Shown: positions 1 to 9,170, counted from the stretch's first letter. The stretch is 64,000 nt of DNA from Aequorivita viscosa (GCF_900106795.1 NZ_FNNS01000001.1:1-64000), one strand, 5' to 3'. A program made the numbers and translations. Notes: generated from the letters alone by a model not told the origin.

Positions 1-19
1 CAGTTCCTAACGATCTATG

Positions 20-54
20 AAAAAAGGGTCAGACTTTAAAAAGTCTAACCCCTG
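20..54 (-). terminator. Rho-independent terminator, works on both strands
   Basis: An inverted repeat pairs GGGTTAGACTTT with AAGTCTGACCC around a short A/T loop. On the minus strand it is followed by a run of T (plus-strand positions 20-25). It lies just downstream of the small DUF6520 gene and should end that transcript. Confidence 0.75.
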
Positions 55-88
55 TTATTTTAAACTTACACACTTAGCGGGATAGTGT

Positions 89-331
89 CTATAATGTTTT
101 TAAACAGCTAGTTGGTCCACTACGACCAAAAACCTGCAATCCATTATGTGTACAAGGAAGGTCAACAATACCTGAACATTTACCGTGGGGCTGGCAAACC
201 CCATCCACGTAAATATATCCTTGCTCAAGAGCAAAATCCTCTTGTCCGTCAGTCTGTGTGGCAAATGCTGCCGCTATGGCTATCATAAACGCCACCACAG
301 GTAATAAAAACTTGAATTTAATAGTTTTCAT
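89..331 (-). CDS. DUF6520 family small exported protein
   Basis: An 80-residue protein with an N-terminal hydrophobic signal segment (about residues 7-25, ending near AFATQ) and a short secreted tail. The tail has four cysteines (C46, C52, C60, C76), enough for two disulfide bonds. Length and layout match the DUF6520 family of Flavobacteriia, whose function is unknown. It lies just downstream of, and on the same strand as, a MauE/DoxX-type membrane protein that carries a CSC motif. This suggests that the membrane protein handles the thiol state of the peptide (inference). A strong terminator follows. Family assignment is by recognition of the sequence pattern; function is not claimed. Confidence 0.75.
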   Translation of the reverse strand: MKTIKFKFLLPVVAFMIAIAAAFATQTDGQEDFALEQGYIYVDGVCQPHGKCSGIVDLPCTHNGLQVFGRSGPTSCLKTL

Positions 332-415
332 ATTCTCGATATTTAAATTACTATTTTGACCTACTCTTTTCTACAGGTTTTCAGTCTCACCCCTGTCTCT
401 GCACAGAAATAATGT

Positions 416-1906
416 TTACTTAAAAAATTTAGTGTTCATACTGTACGCTACCAAATAATTGCCTTGAAGAGCGTACAGAATACCATTTGATATTCTAAAC
501 TCACGCACCTTACTTCTTTTATAACTATATAAATAGAAGCTAAAACTGTAGCTTTGGTCCGTTAGGTCATAAACATCGATAATAGACGCTTCGTCAAGCA
601 TATCATCTGGCTCTAGCTTGCCAAGTCGTGGAGAATTGATAAATAAATACTTACCAGCCGTTGCAGTACTATTATTTATCAATACAGTATTACTCCCCAG
701 CTTTTTTTGATTGCGAGAAATGTCTTCCTCTATATGAACCTGCGCAGTGCTAACAGTATCGATTGTCTTTCCACGAAAATCCAACCCTAAGTCTTCATCT
801 ATAATCAGGTATTCGTTTCGAAAGGTGTAAGTGTGAATTATTCGCCTTAATGAATCGTTATAAATTAATTTCCCATCCGTATCAAATATCCCGTCAATCT
901 GCTTTTCCAAAAGTTTATCACTAAAATTTCCTTTTATATGACTTCCTATTTCAATAATCCCAATAATGTTCTCCATCGTTTCGCTGCTGTGAGATTTTAC
1001 GGCAATCGTTGAGGAGTCAATAGCATAAATGTGGTTGAAATAATAGTCTCCTTCCATCTTGGTTTTTGCTAGCCAATTAGCCGTTGTACCTTGAAGAATA
1101 ATCGGTACAGTACCATCAACTACATAAAAAGTAGGAGGCACTACACGTATTTGCACAGCACGATAAGGCAAATCCATTTGATCCAACTGTATCATTGTTG
1201 CTGTTGCAACTGTAAAACTACTATCAATCACAGTCATGAGTAGGGGAGCGGTAGTATTTCCTAAATAGACGTTTCCATTTCCAATCCCTGCGAAATAATA
1301 CGAGCTATATTCCAGATCCAAACTGTGTACTATCTCGATGGGATGCGGCATATACCTACGCTGAAATGCATTATTCCGCTGCATCTTCTTCTCCGAAAAC
1401 ACAAACAGCAAAGTCACAATACCAATTCCCAAAACGCAAAGGCTAGCAAGTAAAATCAATTTCTTTTTCCAGTAGCCATTCGTGGAGACTAAGATTGCCA
1501 CAGCACCCAAAACAATAAAAACAACATTAAAGATGAGGTGCTCCGTCCAACTCAATTTCTCCAAAACCCCACCACAAGAGCAGGGAATAAAATCAGAGAA
1601 ATTTAAAATGATATAGATATAGGCCGTAAACATGACCATAAGGGTAAAGGCAGCGTAGAGTGCAAGATTTCTAAATCGTGGAAACACCAAAATTCCAGCA
1701 ATCAATATTTCAATTCCCGGAACCAACCAAGCAACAATCCCCGCATAAGCACTGAGTAGGGGAGACTGCGCCAGTTGCACAGTAAAAGTTTCAAAATCTA
1801 AGAGCTTACTCGTAGCCGCGTAAATAAATAATAATGCAAAAACATAGGCTATACTCTTTATCAACCCCTCGATTCCTAAGCCGTATAAAATTTTTCTCGA
1901 ATTCAT
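416..1906 (-). CDS. MauE/DoxX-like redox membrane protein with a large extracytoplasmic domain
   Basis: A 496-residue protein starting at MNSRKILYG. Residues 16-171 form about five membrane segments in a MauE/DoxX-like arrangement, with a PCSCGG motif (C109, C111) between segments 3 and 4. MauE proteins of methylamine dehydrogenase loci are thought to take part in disulfide formation. Residues 175-496 form a soluble, beta-rich region that I do not recognise and that may be a propeller-like sensor domain. An in-frame start 60 codons upstream would place the N-terminus inside the palindromic repeat array, so ATG at 1906 is preferred. It probably works with the downstream cysteine-bearing DUF6520 peptide (inference). 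Confidence 0.7.
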   Translation of the reverse strand: MNSRKILYGLGIEGLIKSIAYVFALLFIYAATSKLLDFETFTVQLAQSPLLSAYAGIVAWLVPGIEILIAGILVFPRFRNLALYAAFTLMVMFTAYIYIILNFSDFIPCSCGGVLEKLSWTEHLIFNVVFIVLGAVAILVSTNGYWKKKLILLASLCVLGIGIVTLLFVFSEKKMQRNNAFQRRYMPHPIEIVHSLDLEYSSYYFAGIGNGNVYLGNTTAPLLMTVIDSSFTVATATMIQLDQMDLPYRAVQIRVVPPTFYVVDGTVPIILQGTTANWLAKTKMEGDYYFNHIYAIDSSTIAVKSHSSETMENIIGIIEIGSHIKGNFSDKLLEKQIDGIFDTDGKLIYNDSLRRIIHTYTFRNEYLIIDEDLGLDFRGKTIDTVSTAQVHIEEDISRNQKKLGSNTVLINNSTATAGKYLFINSPRLGKLEPDDMLDEASIIDVYDLTDQSYSFSFYLYSYKRSKVREFRISNGILYALQGNYLVAYSMNTKFFK

Positions 1907-2044
1907 CTTTGCCTGTATTAAATTTATTATAAAATTAAACTTAGATAAAGGCACAACCCTATGGCTCACACTTAGAATCAGTATGGTCAAAACCATATAT
2001 TTAGAGCGCATCAAAACTATTTTTATAATCAACAGCCGCATCCA

Positions 2045-2502
2045 CTCCCCTTTAGGGCGGAGGGTAACCTTTGGAGCAACCCCCAACCCCTAAAGGGGAG
2101 AATAGAAACTCATCATACTCAAATCAACAGCCGCATCCAGCTCCCTTTAGGGCGGGGGGGTAACATCCTGATAAGACCCCCAACCCCTAAAGGGGAGAAA
2201 AGAAACTCATCATACTCAATCAACAAAACGAACAAAGTCCCCTTTAGGGCGGAGGGTAACCTTTGGAGCAACCCCCAACCCCTAAAGGGGAGAATAAAAA
2301 CTCATTACACTCAAATCAAAAGCCGAATCTAGCTCCCTTTAGGGCGGGGGGGTAACCTTTGGAGCAACCCCCAACCCCTAAAGGGGAGAATAAAAACTCA
2401 TCATACTCAAATCAACAGCCGCATCCAGCTCCCTTTAGGGCGGGGGGTACTGGCCTTCATTTCAATAAACAACCGAACCAAGCAACCTTTAGGGGTGGAG
2501 GC
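2045..2502. repeat. Tandem palindromic repeat array A1
   Basis: Four full elements of about 55 bp start at 2045, 2141, 2238 and 2333, a period of 95-97 bp, followed by half elements at 2429 and 2484. Each element has a left arm like TCCCCTTTAGGGCGGAGGGT and a right arm like ACCCCCAACCCCTAAAGGGG, which pair into a long imperfect hairpin. The core CCCCTAAAGGGG is itself palindromic. Linkers between elements are conserved (AATCAACAGCCGCATCCAG type). The array runs into the upstream flank of the MauE-like gene and continues as array A2 beyond the DUF559 gene. Confidence 0.9.
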
Positions 2503-2539
2503 AAGCCAGAGCGTGAATCACATCAATCAGCATAATAAA

Positions 2540-2956
2540 CTAGCTTTCTTTAGGTTTCGGGGAAATTCCTGAGATATATTTTTCTAAATCAGTCAATACT
2601 TTTCCAATTGAGTTGATTACTTCCTTATTACTAAAGCGAATTATATGAAGACCTTGTAACTTTAAAAGCTCACTCCTTTCAATATCCTTACTAATTTGAT
2701 CTGCTCTATTGTGATATTCTCCATCGATTTCAATTATCAATCTTAATTCATGACAATAAAAATCTACGATATAAATATGGATAGGATGTTGTCGTCTAAA
2801 CTTATAGTCTTGTAGTTGCTTATTCTTTAAAAACTGCCATAGTCTCTTTTCAGCCTCTGTCATGTTTTGGCGAAGAATCTTAGCTTTAATAAAGGAACTT
2901 GGAGGTGCTCCCTTATGCATTCCTTGGTTGTGATATGGATTTTTGTCATTTTTCAT
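2540..2956 (-). CDS. DUF559 endonuclease-like (Vsr-fold) protein
   Basis: A 138-residue protein with the DUF559 domain across residues 22-127. The visible family signature runs from TEAEKRLW (33-40) through VDFYC (64-68) to EIDGEYH (76-82). D65, E76 and D78 are candidate metal-binding residues of a PD-(D/E)XK/Vsr-like nuclease fold. No partner methylase or restriction gene is near. The gene is flanked on both sides by arrays of the same hairpin repeat, with about 40 bp and 140 bp of separation. This is a layout reminiscent of transposases that sit among the palindromes they mobilise (inference). The substrate is unknown. It appears intact, and ATG at 2956 is the only good start. Confidence 0.85.
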   Translation of the reverse strand: MKNDKNPYHNQGMHKGAPPSSFIKAKILRQNMTEAEKRLWQFLKNKQLQDYKFRRQHPIHIYIVDFYCHELRLIIEIDGEYHNRADQISKDIERSELLKLQGLHIIRFSNKEVINSIGKVLTDLEKYISGISPKPKES

Positions 2957-3097
2957 TATGAGAAATTAAAAAGCTTCTTGCAAGGAAGATTTATAATAGT
3001 AATAATCATTTCGTATGTGTATAATTCTTTTCCGTTTAGCCTCTAATTCTTAAGGTTTGAGCTGGTCACAATACGATAATCAACTTAACGAATCCAG

Positions 3098-3672
3098 TCC
3101 CCTTTAGGGCGGAGGGTACCATCCTGAGAAGACCCCAACCCCTAAAGAGAGAATAAAAACTCATCATATTCAAATCAACAGCCGAATCCAGTTCCCTTTA
3201 GGGCGGAGAGTAAAAGCCGTCAATTCCAGCAACTTAACGAATCCAGTCCCCTTTAGGGCGGAGGGTAACCTTTGGAGCAACCCCCAACCCCTAAAGGGGA
3301 GAATAAAAACTCATCATATTCAAATCAACAGCCGAATCCAGCTCCCTTTAGGGCGGGGGGTACTGGCCTTCATTTCAATCAACAGCCGAATCCAGTCCCC
3401 TTTAGGGCGGAGGGTAACCTTTGGAGCAACCCCCAACCCCTAAAGGGGAGAATAAAAACTCATCATATTCAAATCAACAGCCGAATCCAGCTCCCTTTAG
3501 GGCGGGGGGTACTGGCCTTCATTTCAATCAACAGCCGAATCCAGTCCCCTTTAGGGCGGAGGGTAGTGTCCTTCATTTCAATCAACAGCCGAATCCAGTC
3601 CCCTTTAGGGCGGAGGGTAAAAGCCATCACTTCCAGCAACATAACGAACAAAGCTCCCTTTAGGGCGGGGGG
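3098..3672. repeat. Tandem palindromic repeat array A2
   Basis: This continues array A1 on the other side of the DUF559 gene. Full hairpin elements occur near 3098-3151, 3247-3302 and 3397-3450. Half elements with only the CTCCCTTTAGGGCGG arm occur near 3191, 3343, 3491, 3544, 3599 and 3653. The right end abuts the 3' end of the response-regulator gene. Open frames of 80-164 codons through this array are repeat artefacts. Confidence 0.9.
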
Positions 3673-3688
3673 TAACATCCTGAGAGCA

Positions 3689-4369
3689 TCAAAGAAACCC
3701 CTCCTCCCGAGCTCGAGTAATAAGATGAATATCATTACCGTCTTCAACCTCAAAAATTTCCTTTAAGCGTTTTTTCCTTCTTTCAATTCCAGGAAGAGAA
3801 AGAGGTACATAATTTGGCAAGTCCTTAGTCTGCTTTCCAGCCGAAATATAATAGATAATAAGTCTATCCAGTCTGTCCAAATGATAATTAAACCCATGTT
3901 GTTTTCGAAGAAACTTGATAACGGTTTTACTATAATAGGGAGGGTCTTCTAATACGTCCAAAACTGCGTCCATAAAATTTTCAGGTACTAAATCGCTCTT
4001 TATTATTAAACCTTCTGGGTTTATACTTTCCAATAAATTTTGAATCAGTAAATTGTTGTCGAAAGTGGTAATTATAATGATTTTTGTTTGTGGAAACTTT
4101 TTTCTAATGACTATCCCCAAATCCTCACCCGATTGGTACTGGTTATTCGAATCCTTTGGTAATTGAATATCGAGAAAAACCAAATGCAATAGCCTATAAT
4201 TAAACCACTCGTTCAACTCCCTTAAAGCAGCATCGATAGTAGTGGAATGCGTAACAGTAAATTGATATATATTGGATGTCCTATTTATTCCTTCTAAAGC
4301 ACTAGAATAACCCACTAAAGTCATTTTGTGGTCATCAACCATTAAAACGTTTATATTATTAGTTTCCAT
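3689..4369 (-). CDS. Response regulator, NarL/LuxR-like
   Basis: A 226-residue two-component response regulator. The receiver domain (residues 6-145) has acidic residues D12-D13, phospho-acceptor D67 in VFLDIQLP, T101-T102 and K124. The C-terminal part (about 163-210) is helical with PLSLPGIERRKKRLKE as the likely recognition region, in the position of a LuxR/GerE helix-turn-helix though divergent from it. The start codon lies 3 bp after the stop of the TPR histidine kinase, so the pair is co-transcribed and the kinase is its probable partner. Targets are unknown. The 3' end runs up to repeat array A2 with no terminator visible. Confidence 0.88.
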   Translation of the reverse strand: METNNINVLMVDDHKMTLVGYSSALEGINRTSNIYQFTVTHSTTIDAALRELNEWFNYRLLHLVFLDIQLPKDSNNQYQSGEDLGIVIRKKFPQTKIIIITTFDNNLLIQNLLESINPEGLIIKSDLVPENFMDAVLDVLEDPPYYSKTVIKFLRKQHGFNYHLDRLDRLIIYYISAGKQTKDLPNYVPLSLPGIERRKKRLKEIFEVEDGNDIHLITRAREEGFL

Positions 4370-4372
4370 TGT

Positions 4373-6397
4373 TTATGATTTTTTATAAAATTGTAATACA
4401 ACCAATGTTCCATAACCTAATTGTGATGTAATGCTTATGTTACCATTAATTTTTTTAGCACGTGCTTTAAGATTTTTTAGTCCAATCCCTCTTTTTGAGA
4501 CGTAGGTTCTAAATCCTTTTCCATTATCTTCAACCCTAATTATCATACTACTCCCTTCCGCTTTTAAAAGAATATCGACTTTAGTGGCTGATGCATGTTT
4601 GATTATATTTTGAAGAATTTCATCAAGTATGCGAGAGCAGTTTATTTTCTTCAAATAGCCCAGAGCTTCCCAGTCACCTATGTTTTCACAAGTAAAGCTG
4701 TACTTCAAGCCCCCCAACTCACTTTTTTCCTTGATGGTATTCTCAACTTCATCTATAAACGTCATTTCATTCCAAATTAGCTCATTCCTAAGATCGTGGG
4801 AAATATTACGTATCTCTGTTTCTATAGCAGTGAGTTGGTCAATCGATTTTTTATGTTGTATTAAATTTTCCGAAGTTCCAGAAAGATTAATAAAAGGCCA
4901 CTTAAAACGTACGGAAAATAACCTAGCCAAAATTCCGTCATGCAATTCTTCCGAGATGCGGAGACGCTCCAAATTCCTTCCCTTTTCCAGAGTATTTTTG
5001 TTTTCCAAAGTCAGTAAAAATAAATCTTCATTGTGTTGTTGCTGTTCTCGCTCAAAACGAAGGGCTTTGTTTTTTGCGCGTTGTCGACTGTTTAAATATA
5101 GTAGTAACAACACCAAACCTATGGCGGTGGCTACGCAAACAATCCAAATTCTTTCTCGGAATAACCGTTCATTTTCCGTAATATAATTGTCCGTTTCAAA
5201 ACGAATCCGCATAAATTTATCCCGCACTTTACGTTCCCGCTTATACAATTTTTTATCCAAGGATATATGTTGCCGCAAATATTGGTTTGAGTTATCTTGA
5301 TCCAAATCTGCTAAAAGCTCCAGAGTCTTTAATACATCACGGTTCAACTTACTTTCAACAGCAATATCAAAAGCTTCTTTCGCATATGCTATTCCCATTA
5401 GGGTATCTCCTGTTTCTGAGAAAAAATGAGCGAGATGAATTCTGCTAATTACCGAACCTGCATCGTCTCCAAGACTATCACGAATTTTGAGCGCAGTAAC
5501 AAAATCATCTTCAACATCATTCCCAGTAAAACTCAGGTAAGCACTATATGCATTATTGTCAACCAGTTTAGCATATAAAAGAGGATTTTCTTTGAAAATA
5601 TTCGAAAGCACAAGGCCTTTTTTAAAGCAAGCCAATGCTTTTTTATGATTACCTAACTTTTGATAAACCACCCCAATGTTATTATATAATTCCTGGTGAA
5701 AATAATCCTTATCTGTAAATTTTTTAAGGGTTTTCAATGCTTCAGAATAATAGCCTAAAGCTTGTGAGTATTCTCCTAAATCATCCGATATAGCACCCAA
5801 AAGATTAAACGATAAGTATAATTGTTTAAATCGACCTTCAGCTCTAAAAATTTTGATAGCCTGAAAAAGCTGTCGTTCAGCCTTAGTAAAGTCTTTTATA
5901 TGGGCATTTATATAAGCCAAGTTATATAACATTTTAGCTTCATAATACGGATGCGGAGCTTCGGCGAAACTTTTATGAGCCTGATGATAATAGTAATAAG
6001 CACTATCATACCTTTTATTTATTCTGTAAAAGGAGCCATAATTCCAATAAACATCTCCTAAAAAAATATAGTTGCCCTCTAGCTGTGCAAGCTTTAAGCT
6101 TTCAATCCCTATAGTTTTAAATAGAAGAGTATCGGAAAGAGAAGTAGATAGTACCGCTAATTTGCTAAAGTTCCAAAATCGTATACTATCGTTTTGGGTA
6201 GCTTTGTTTTGTTCAAATGCACGACGCAAAAGCTTTTGTTTCTTGATGGTAGATGTAGAATCATGAGTTGCCATCGCATACAAATGTTCAAAAGAGGGTT
6301 GATTGCTTTTTAGTTTTTCTAAACTTTGTCCCATCATATTCCCTGCGCACAATAAAAACAGCAGTCTCAAACAATATGTTACAACAGTTATTTTCAT
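4373..6397 (-). CDS. TPR sensor histidine kinase (HisKA_3 type)
   Basis: A 674-residue membrane kinase. A signal peptide (residues 1-24, ending near MMGQS) leads to a periplasmic stretch of TPR-like helical repeats (about 90-350, with YSQALGYYSEALKTLK as a clear unit). A membrane helix follows (about 417-435), then a coiled linker and a HisKA_3 dimerisation helix with phospho-acceptor H486 in EELHDGILARL. The HATPase domain shows the N-box near 597 (NIIKHA), G1 at VEDNGKGF and G2 at GIGLKNL. The ATG at 6397 is preferred to one 15 codons upstream because it begins the signal peptide. It forms an operon with the following response regulator. This architecture is common in Bacteroidota, and the ligand is unknown. 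Confidence 0.9.
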   Translation of the reverse strand: MKITVVTYCLRLLFLLCAGNMMGQSLEKLKSNQPSFEHLYAMATHDSTSTIKKQKLLRRAFEQNKATQNDSIRFWNFSKLAVLSTSLSDTLLFKTIGIESLKLAQLEGNYIFLGDVYWNYGSFYRINKRYDSAYYYYHQAHKSFAEAPHPYYEAKMLYNLAYINAHIKDFTKAERQLFQAIKIFRAEGRFKQLYLSFNLLGAISDDLGEYSQALGYYSEALKTLKKFTDKDYFHQELYNNIGVVYQKLGNHKKALACFKKGLVLSNIFKENPLLYAKLVDNNAYSAYLSFTGNDVEDDFVTALKIRDSLGDDAGSVISRIHLAHFFSETGDTLMGIAYAKEAFDIAVESKLNRDVLKTLELLADLDQDNSNQYLRQHISLDKKLYKRERKVRDKFMRIRFETDNYITENERLFRERIWIVCVATAIGLVLLLLYLNSRQRAKNKALRFEREQQQHNEDLFLLTLENKNTLEKGRNLERLRISEELHDGILARLFSVRFKWPFINLSGTSENLIQHKKSIDQLTAIETEIRNISHDLRNELIWNEMTFIDEVENTIKEKSELGGLKYSFTCENIGDWEALGYLKKINCSRILDEILQNIIKHASATKVDILLKAEGSSMIIRVEDNGKGFRTYVSKRGIGLKNLKARAKKINGNISITSQLGYGTLVVLQFYKKS

Positions 6398-6600
6398 TTT
6401 TATAATCAATAGCGTCCAAAACCTTTTTGCTAATCTCTGCAAAACACCTCATACTTATTAATATTTCAGGGCGCTTAATATTTTAAGGTTTAAAAATTAA
6501 ATGTCAAATCAACCTATCGAAAATTTATCGTAAAACCCGCATGAATGGTCTGTCAGGCAGGTTTTGATAAAGTTTCGTCAGCCTAGACTTTTTGCTTAAA

Positions 6601-6648
6601 CCTGCCCTGAGCAGCTTGTTCTGAGCCTGTCGAAGGGGAGTCGAAGGG
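6601..6648. repeat. Dispersed CTGAG...GTCGAAG repeat, copy 1
   Basis: Carries CCCTGAGCAG, CTGAGCCTGTCGAAG and GAGTCGAAGGG in sequence. Closely related copies lie at 11396-11457 and, in shorter form, at 45283-45355. This is a dispersed intergenic element of partly palindromic character. Confidence 0.75.
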
Positions 6649-7020
6649 TTTTGGGTGATGCAAAAAAGAAAAAAGGCTAAGTTTTTTCAAATGGATAACA
6701 AAATTTACTTAGGACAGTATTGAAATAAAATCATTGCTGTCCGATTAAAATATTTCAAAATCAGATTAGTTCAACAGTAGTAGGCTTTTAGAGCATTTTT
6801 ATAACGCGACACCTTGTTGTCAAATATTTCACTAAAAAAATAGATGTTTATAAAACATCTGATTATGTCTCTTTTTTTCAGGCTATTACAAATAAAGCCT
6901 TAGGTCTTAAGTTTTTTAGCGCAGCGGTCGTAAGTCTTTTGTCGGCCAATAGTGTTTTAAAATCATATCTTACACATCCCTAAACCTGAAACCCAAAAAC
7001 TCCAGAAGTTAAATTTAAGC

Positions 7021-7049
7021 AAAAAAAGCCTTTTTTATCCAAAAAGGCC
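7021..7049 (-). terminator. Rho-independent terminator
   Basis: On the minus strand GCCTTTTT pairs with AAAAAGGC around a GGAT(A) loop, followed directly by seven T. It lies about 25 bp after the stop codon of the 54-residue lipoprotein gene and supports that gene being real. Confidence 0.8.
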
Positions 7050-7071
7050 TTTTCTCTGGAAGGATTCCATA

Positions 7072-7236
7072 TCAACCATCTTTTTCATCATCTGGTCGTA
7101 CGCTGTGTTCTCCTCCCGTGCCAAAGTATTGGGGCGCACCTTGGTCGTCAGTTTCTTTTGGTAGTGAGGCAGGAGTGCACCCTATGGCTAATATCAATAA
7201 TACCATTAGCCAACTAAATAATCTTGTGTTTTTCAT
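7072..7236 (-). CDS. Small putative lipoprotein (54 aa)
   Basis: A 54-codon gene read directly from the sequence. It starts MKNTRLFSW, has a hydrophobic helix (about residues 6-19) ending in the lipobox-like AIGC with C20 as the lipidation site, then a short polar tail rich in Asp, Glu and Gly that ends EKDG. A terminator follows immediately. Nothing in the mature tail suggests a catalytic domain. It is a likely inner- or outer-membrane-anchored small lipoprotein, resembling the many unclassified small lipoproteins of Flavobacteriia. No neighbour shares its transcript. Function is unknown. Confidence 0.65.
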   Translation of the reverse strand: MKNTRLFSWLMVLLILAIGCTPASLPKETDDQGAPQYFGTGGEHSVRPDDEKDG

Positions 7237-7528
7237 TGTGTGATATTTTTAAATTAAAAATTCATTTAGATCATTGTGCACAATGAAACAGACCAAAAGG
7301 TCTCAAGGAGAGCAACTTCCTCACGACTAAGATATAGGAAGTATAAATTAATTTTGGAAATTATAAGTCTCATTCAGTTATTAATAGGATTGTGCAAGTG
7401 AAGTGTATATCAGCAACAGTAAAGTGATGGATTTGTGATAAAAACACAAATTCCATAACCAATTTCCAATCAGAAAAATGAGATACATGCAATAAATCCT
7501 TCCGCTGTTCTTTGTAATTTTCAAAAGC

Positions 7529-9170
7529 CCAATCCAGCCCCCTTTAAGGCTGGGGTATTTCCTGTTCAAGACTTTTACTCAACCCCAGAACAATCCAAAA
7601 GCTCCCTTTAGGGCTGGGGCAAACCAAGAAATAAACTGATAATTAGGTCAAACACTAAGTAATCAAATTCACCTATTTACTTCTAAATCGTTTCATCGCT
7701 CCCTTTAGGGCTGGGGGTAATTCTTGGTTAGAGCTAGAGTATTTCCTTGTTCAAGACTGTTATTTAATCATTAGAACAATCCAAAAGCCCCCTTTACGGC
7801 TGGGGTATTTCCTGTTAGAGCTAGGGTAATTCCTGTTCAAGCCTTTGACTTAATCATTAGAACAATCCAAAAACTCCCTTTAGGGCTGGGGTAATTCCTG
7901 TTACGGCTAGGGTATTCCCTATTCTAGACTTTTACATAATCATTAGAACAATCCAAAAGCACCCTTTAGGGCTGGGGCAAACGAAGAAACAAACTGATAA
8001 TTAGGTCAAACATTAAGTAATTAAATTCAATTCCACTTATTTACTTCCAAATCGTTTCATAGCTCCCTTTAGGGCTGGGGTATTTCCCGTTTGGGTTGAG
8101 GTATTTCCTGTTCAAGACTTTTACTTAATCATTAGAACAATCCAAAAACTCCCTTTAGGGCTGGGGCAAACCAAGAAACAAACTGATAATTAGGTCAAAC
8201 ACTAAGTAATCAAATTCACCTATTTACTTCTAAATCGTTTCATCGCTCCCTTTCGGGCTGGGGTATTTCCTGTTTGGGCTGGGGTAATTCCTACATAATA
8301 CATTACTCAACCCCCAGAACAATCCAAAAGCTCCCTTTAGGGCTGGGGTATTTCCCGTTAGGGCTAGGGTATTTCCTGTTCAAGACTTTTATTTAATCAT
8401 TAGAACAATCCAAAAGCTCCCTTTAGGGCTGGGGCAAACCAAGAAATAAACTGATAATTAGGTCAAACATTAAGTAATTAAATTCAATTCCACTTATTTA
8501 CTTCCAAATCGTTTCATCGCACCCTTTAAGGCTGGGGTATTTCTTGGTTAGAGCTAGGGTAATTCCTGTTCAAGCCTTTTACTTAATCATTAGAACAATC
8601 CAAAAGCTCCCTTTAGGGCTGGGGCAAACCAAGAAATAAACTGATAATTAGGTCAAACATTAAGTAATTAAATTCAATTCCACTTATTTACTTCCAAATC
8701 GTTTCATCGCACCCTTTAAGGCTGGGGTATTTCTTGGTTAGAGCTAGGGTAATTCCTGTTCAAGCCTTTTACTTAATCATTAGAACAATCCAAAAGCTCC
8801 CTTTAGGGCTGGGGCAAACGAAGAAACAAACTGATAATTAGGTCAAACACTAAGTAATCAAATTCACCTATTTACTTCTAAATCGTTTCATCGCTCCCTT
8901 TAGGGCTGGGGTAATTCGTGTTACGGCTTGGGTATTTCCCGTTAGGGCTAGAGCAATTCCTGTTCAAGACTTTTACTTAATCATTAGAGCAATCTAAAAG
9001 CTCCCTTTAGGGTTGGAGTAATTCGTGTTACGGCTGGGGTATTTCCCGTTAGGGCTGGGGTAATTCCTGCATAATACATTACTCAACCCCTAGAACAATC
9101 CAAAAACTCCCTTTAGGGTTGGGGTAATTCGTGTTACGGCTGGGGTAGCCCCTCTAGGGTTGGGGTAAAT
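7529..9170. repeat. Repeat array B (CTCCCTTTAGGGCTGGGG family)
   Basis: About 1.6 kb built from many copies of a CTCCCTTTAGGGCTGGGG core embedded in longer higher-order units. Recurrent modules include GAACAATCCAAAAG before the core, GGTATTTCC or GGTAATTCC after it, and an AAACTGATAATTAGGTCAAA module followed by CAAATCGTTTCATCGC. The core shares CTCCCTTTAGGG with arrays A1/A2, but the complementary arm is absent here. There is no gene inside; a 62-codon frame at its left edge is a repeat artefact. Confidence 0.9.
8404..8783. repeat. Perfect 190-bp tandem duplication inside array B
   Basis: Positions 8404-8593 and 8594-8783 read as identical 190-bp units, each starting AACAATCCAAAAGCTCCC and ending ACTTAATCATTAG. 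A third, diverged unit follows. Identity over the full length points to very recent duplication. Confidence 0.9.

Larger units (their letters stand above)
6398..7071. other. Intergenic region without a recognisable gene
   Basis: 674 bp of A+T-rich DNA between the histidine kinase and the small lipoprotein gene. It contains a dispersed repeat (6601-6648), a short perfect hairpin around AGATGTT/AACATCT at 6842-6860, and the terminator at 7021-7049. I see no coding sequence. Confidence 0.6.

Noticed and set aside
2045-3672. CRISPR array
   Set aside because: The units are 95-97 bp long, palindromic and with conserved linkers, not short identical repeats with unique spacers; no cas gene is present.
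3272-3766. Open frames of 80-164 codons through the repeat array (both strands)
   Set aside because: They consist of repeated PFRAGG- or LRPKGDWIRLL-like units made by reading the palindromic repeats; no start signal or unique sequence is present.
4680-5186. 168-codon plus-strand frame inside the histidine kinase
   Set aside because: It is antisense to a well-supported kinase gene and has biased, serine-rich composition.
7381-7569. 62-codon minus-strand frame at the left edge of array B
   Set aside because: Its N-terminus is encoded by the repeat core (PSLKGGW) and it has no ribosome binding site or conserved pattern.
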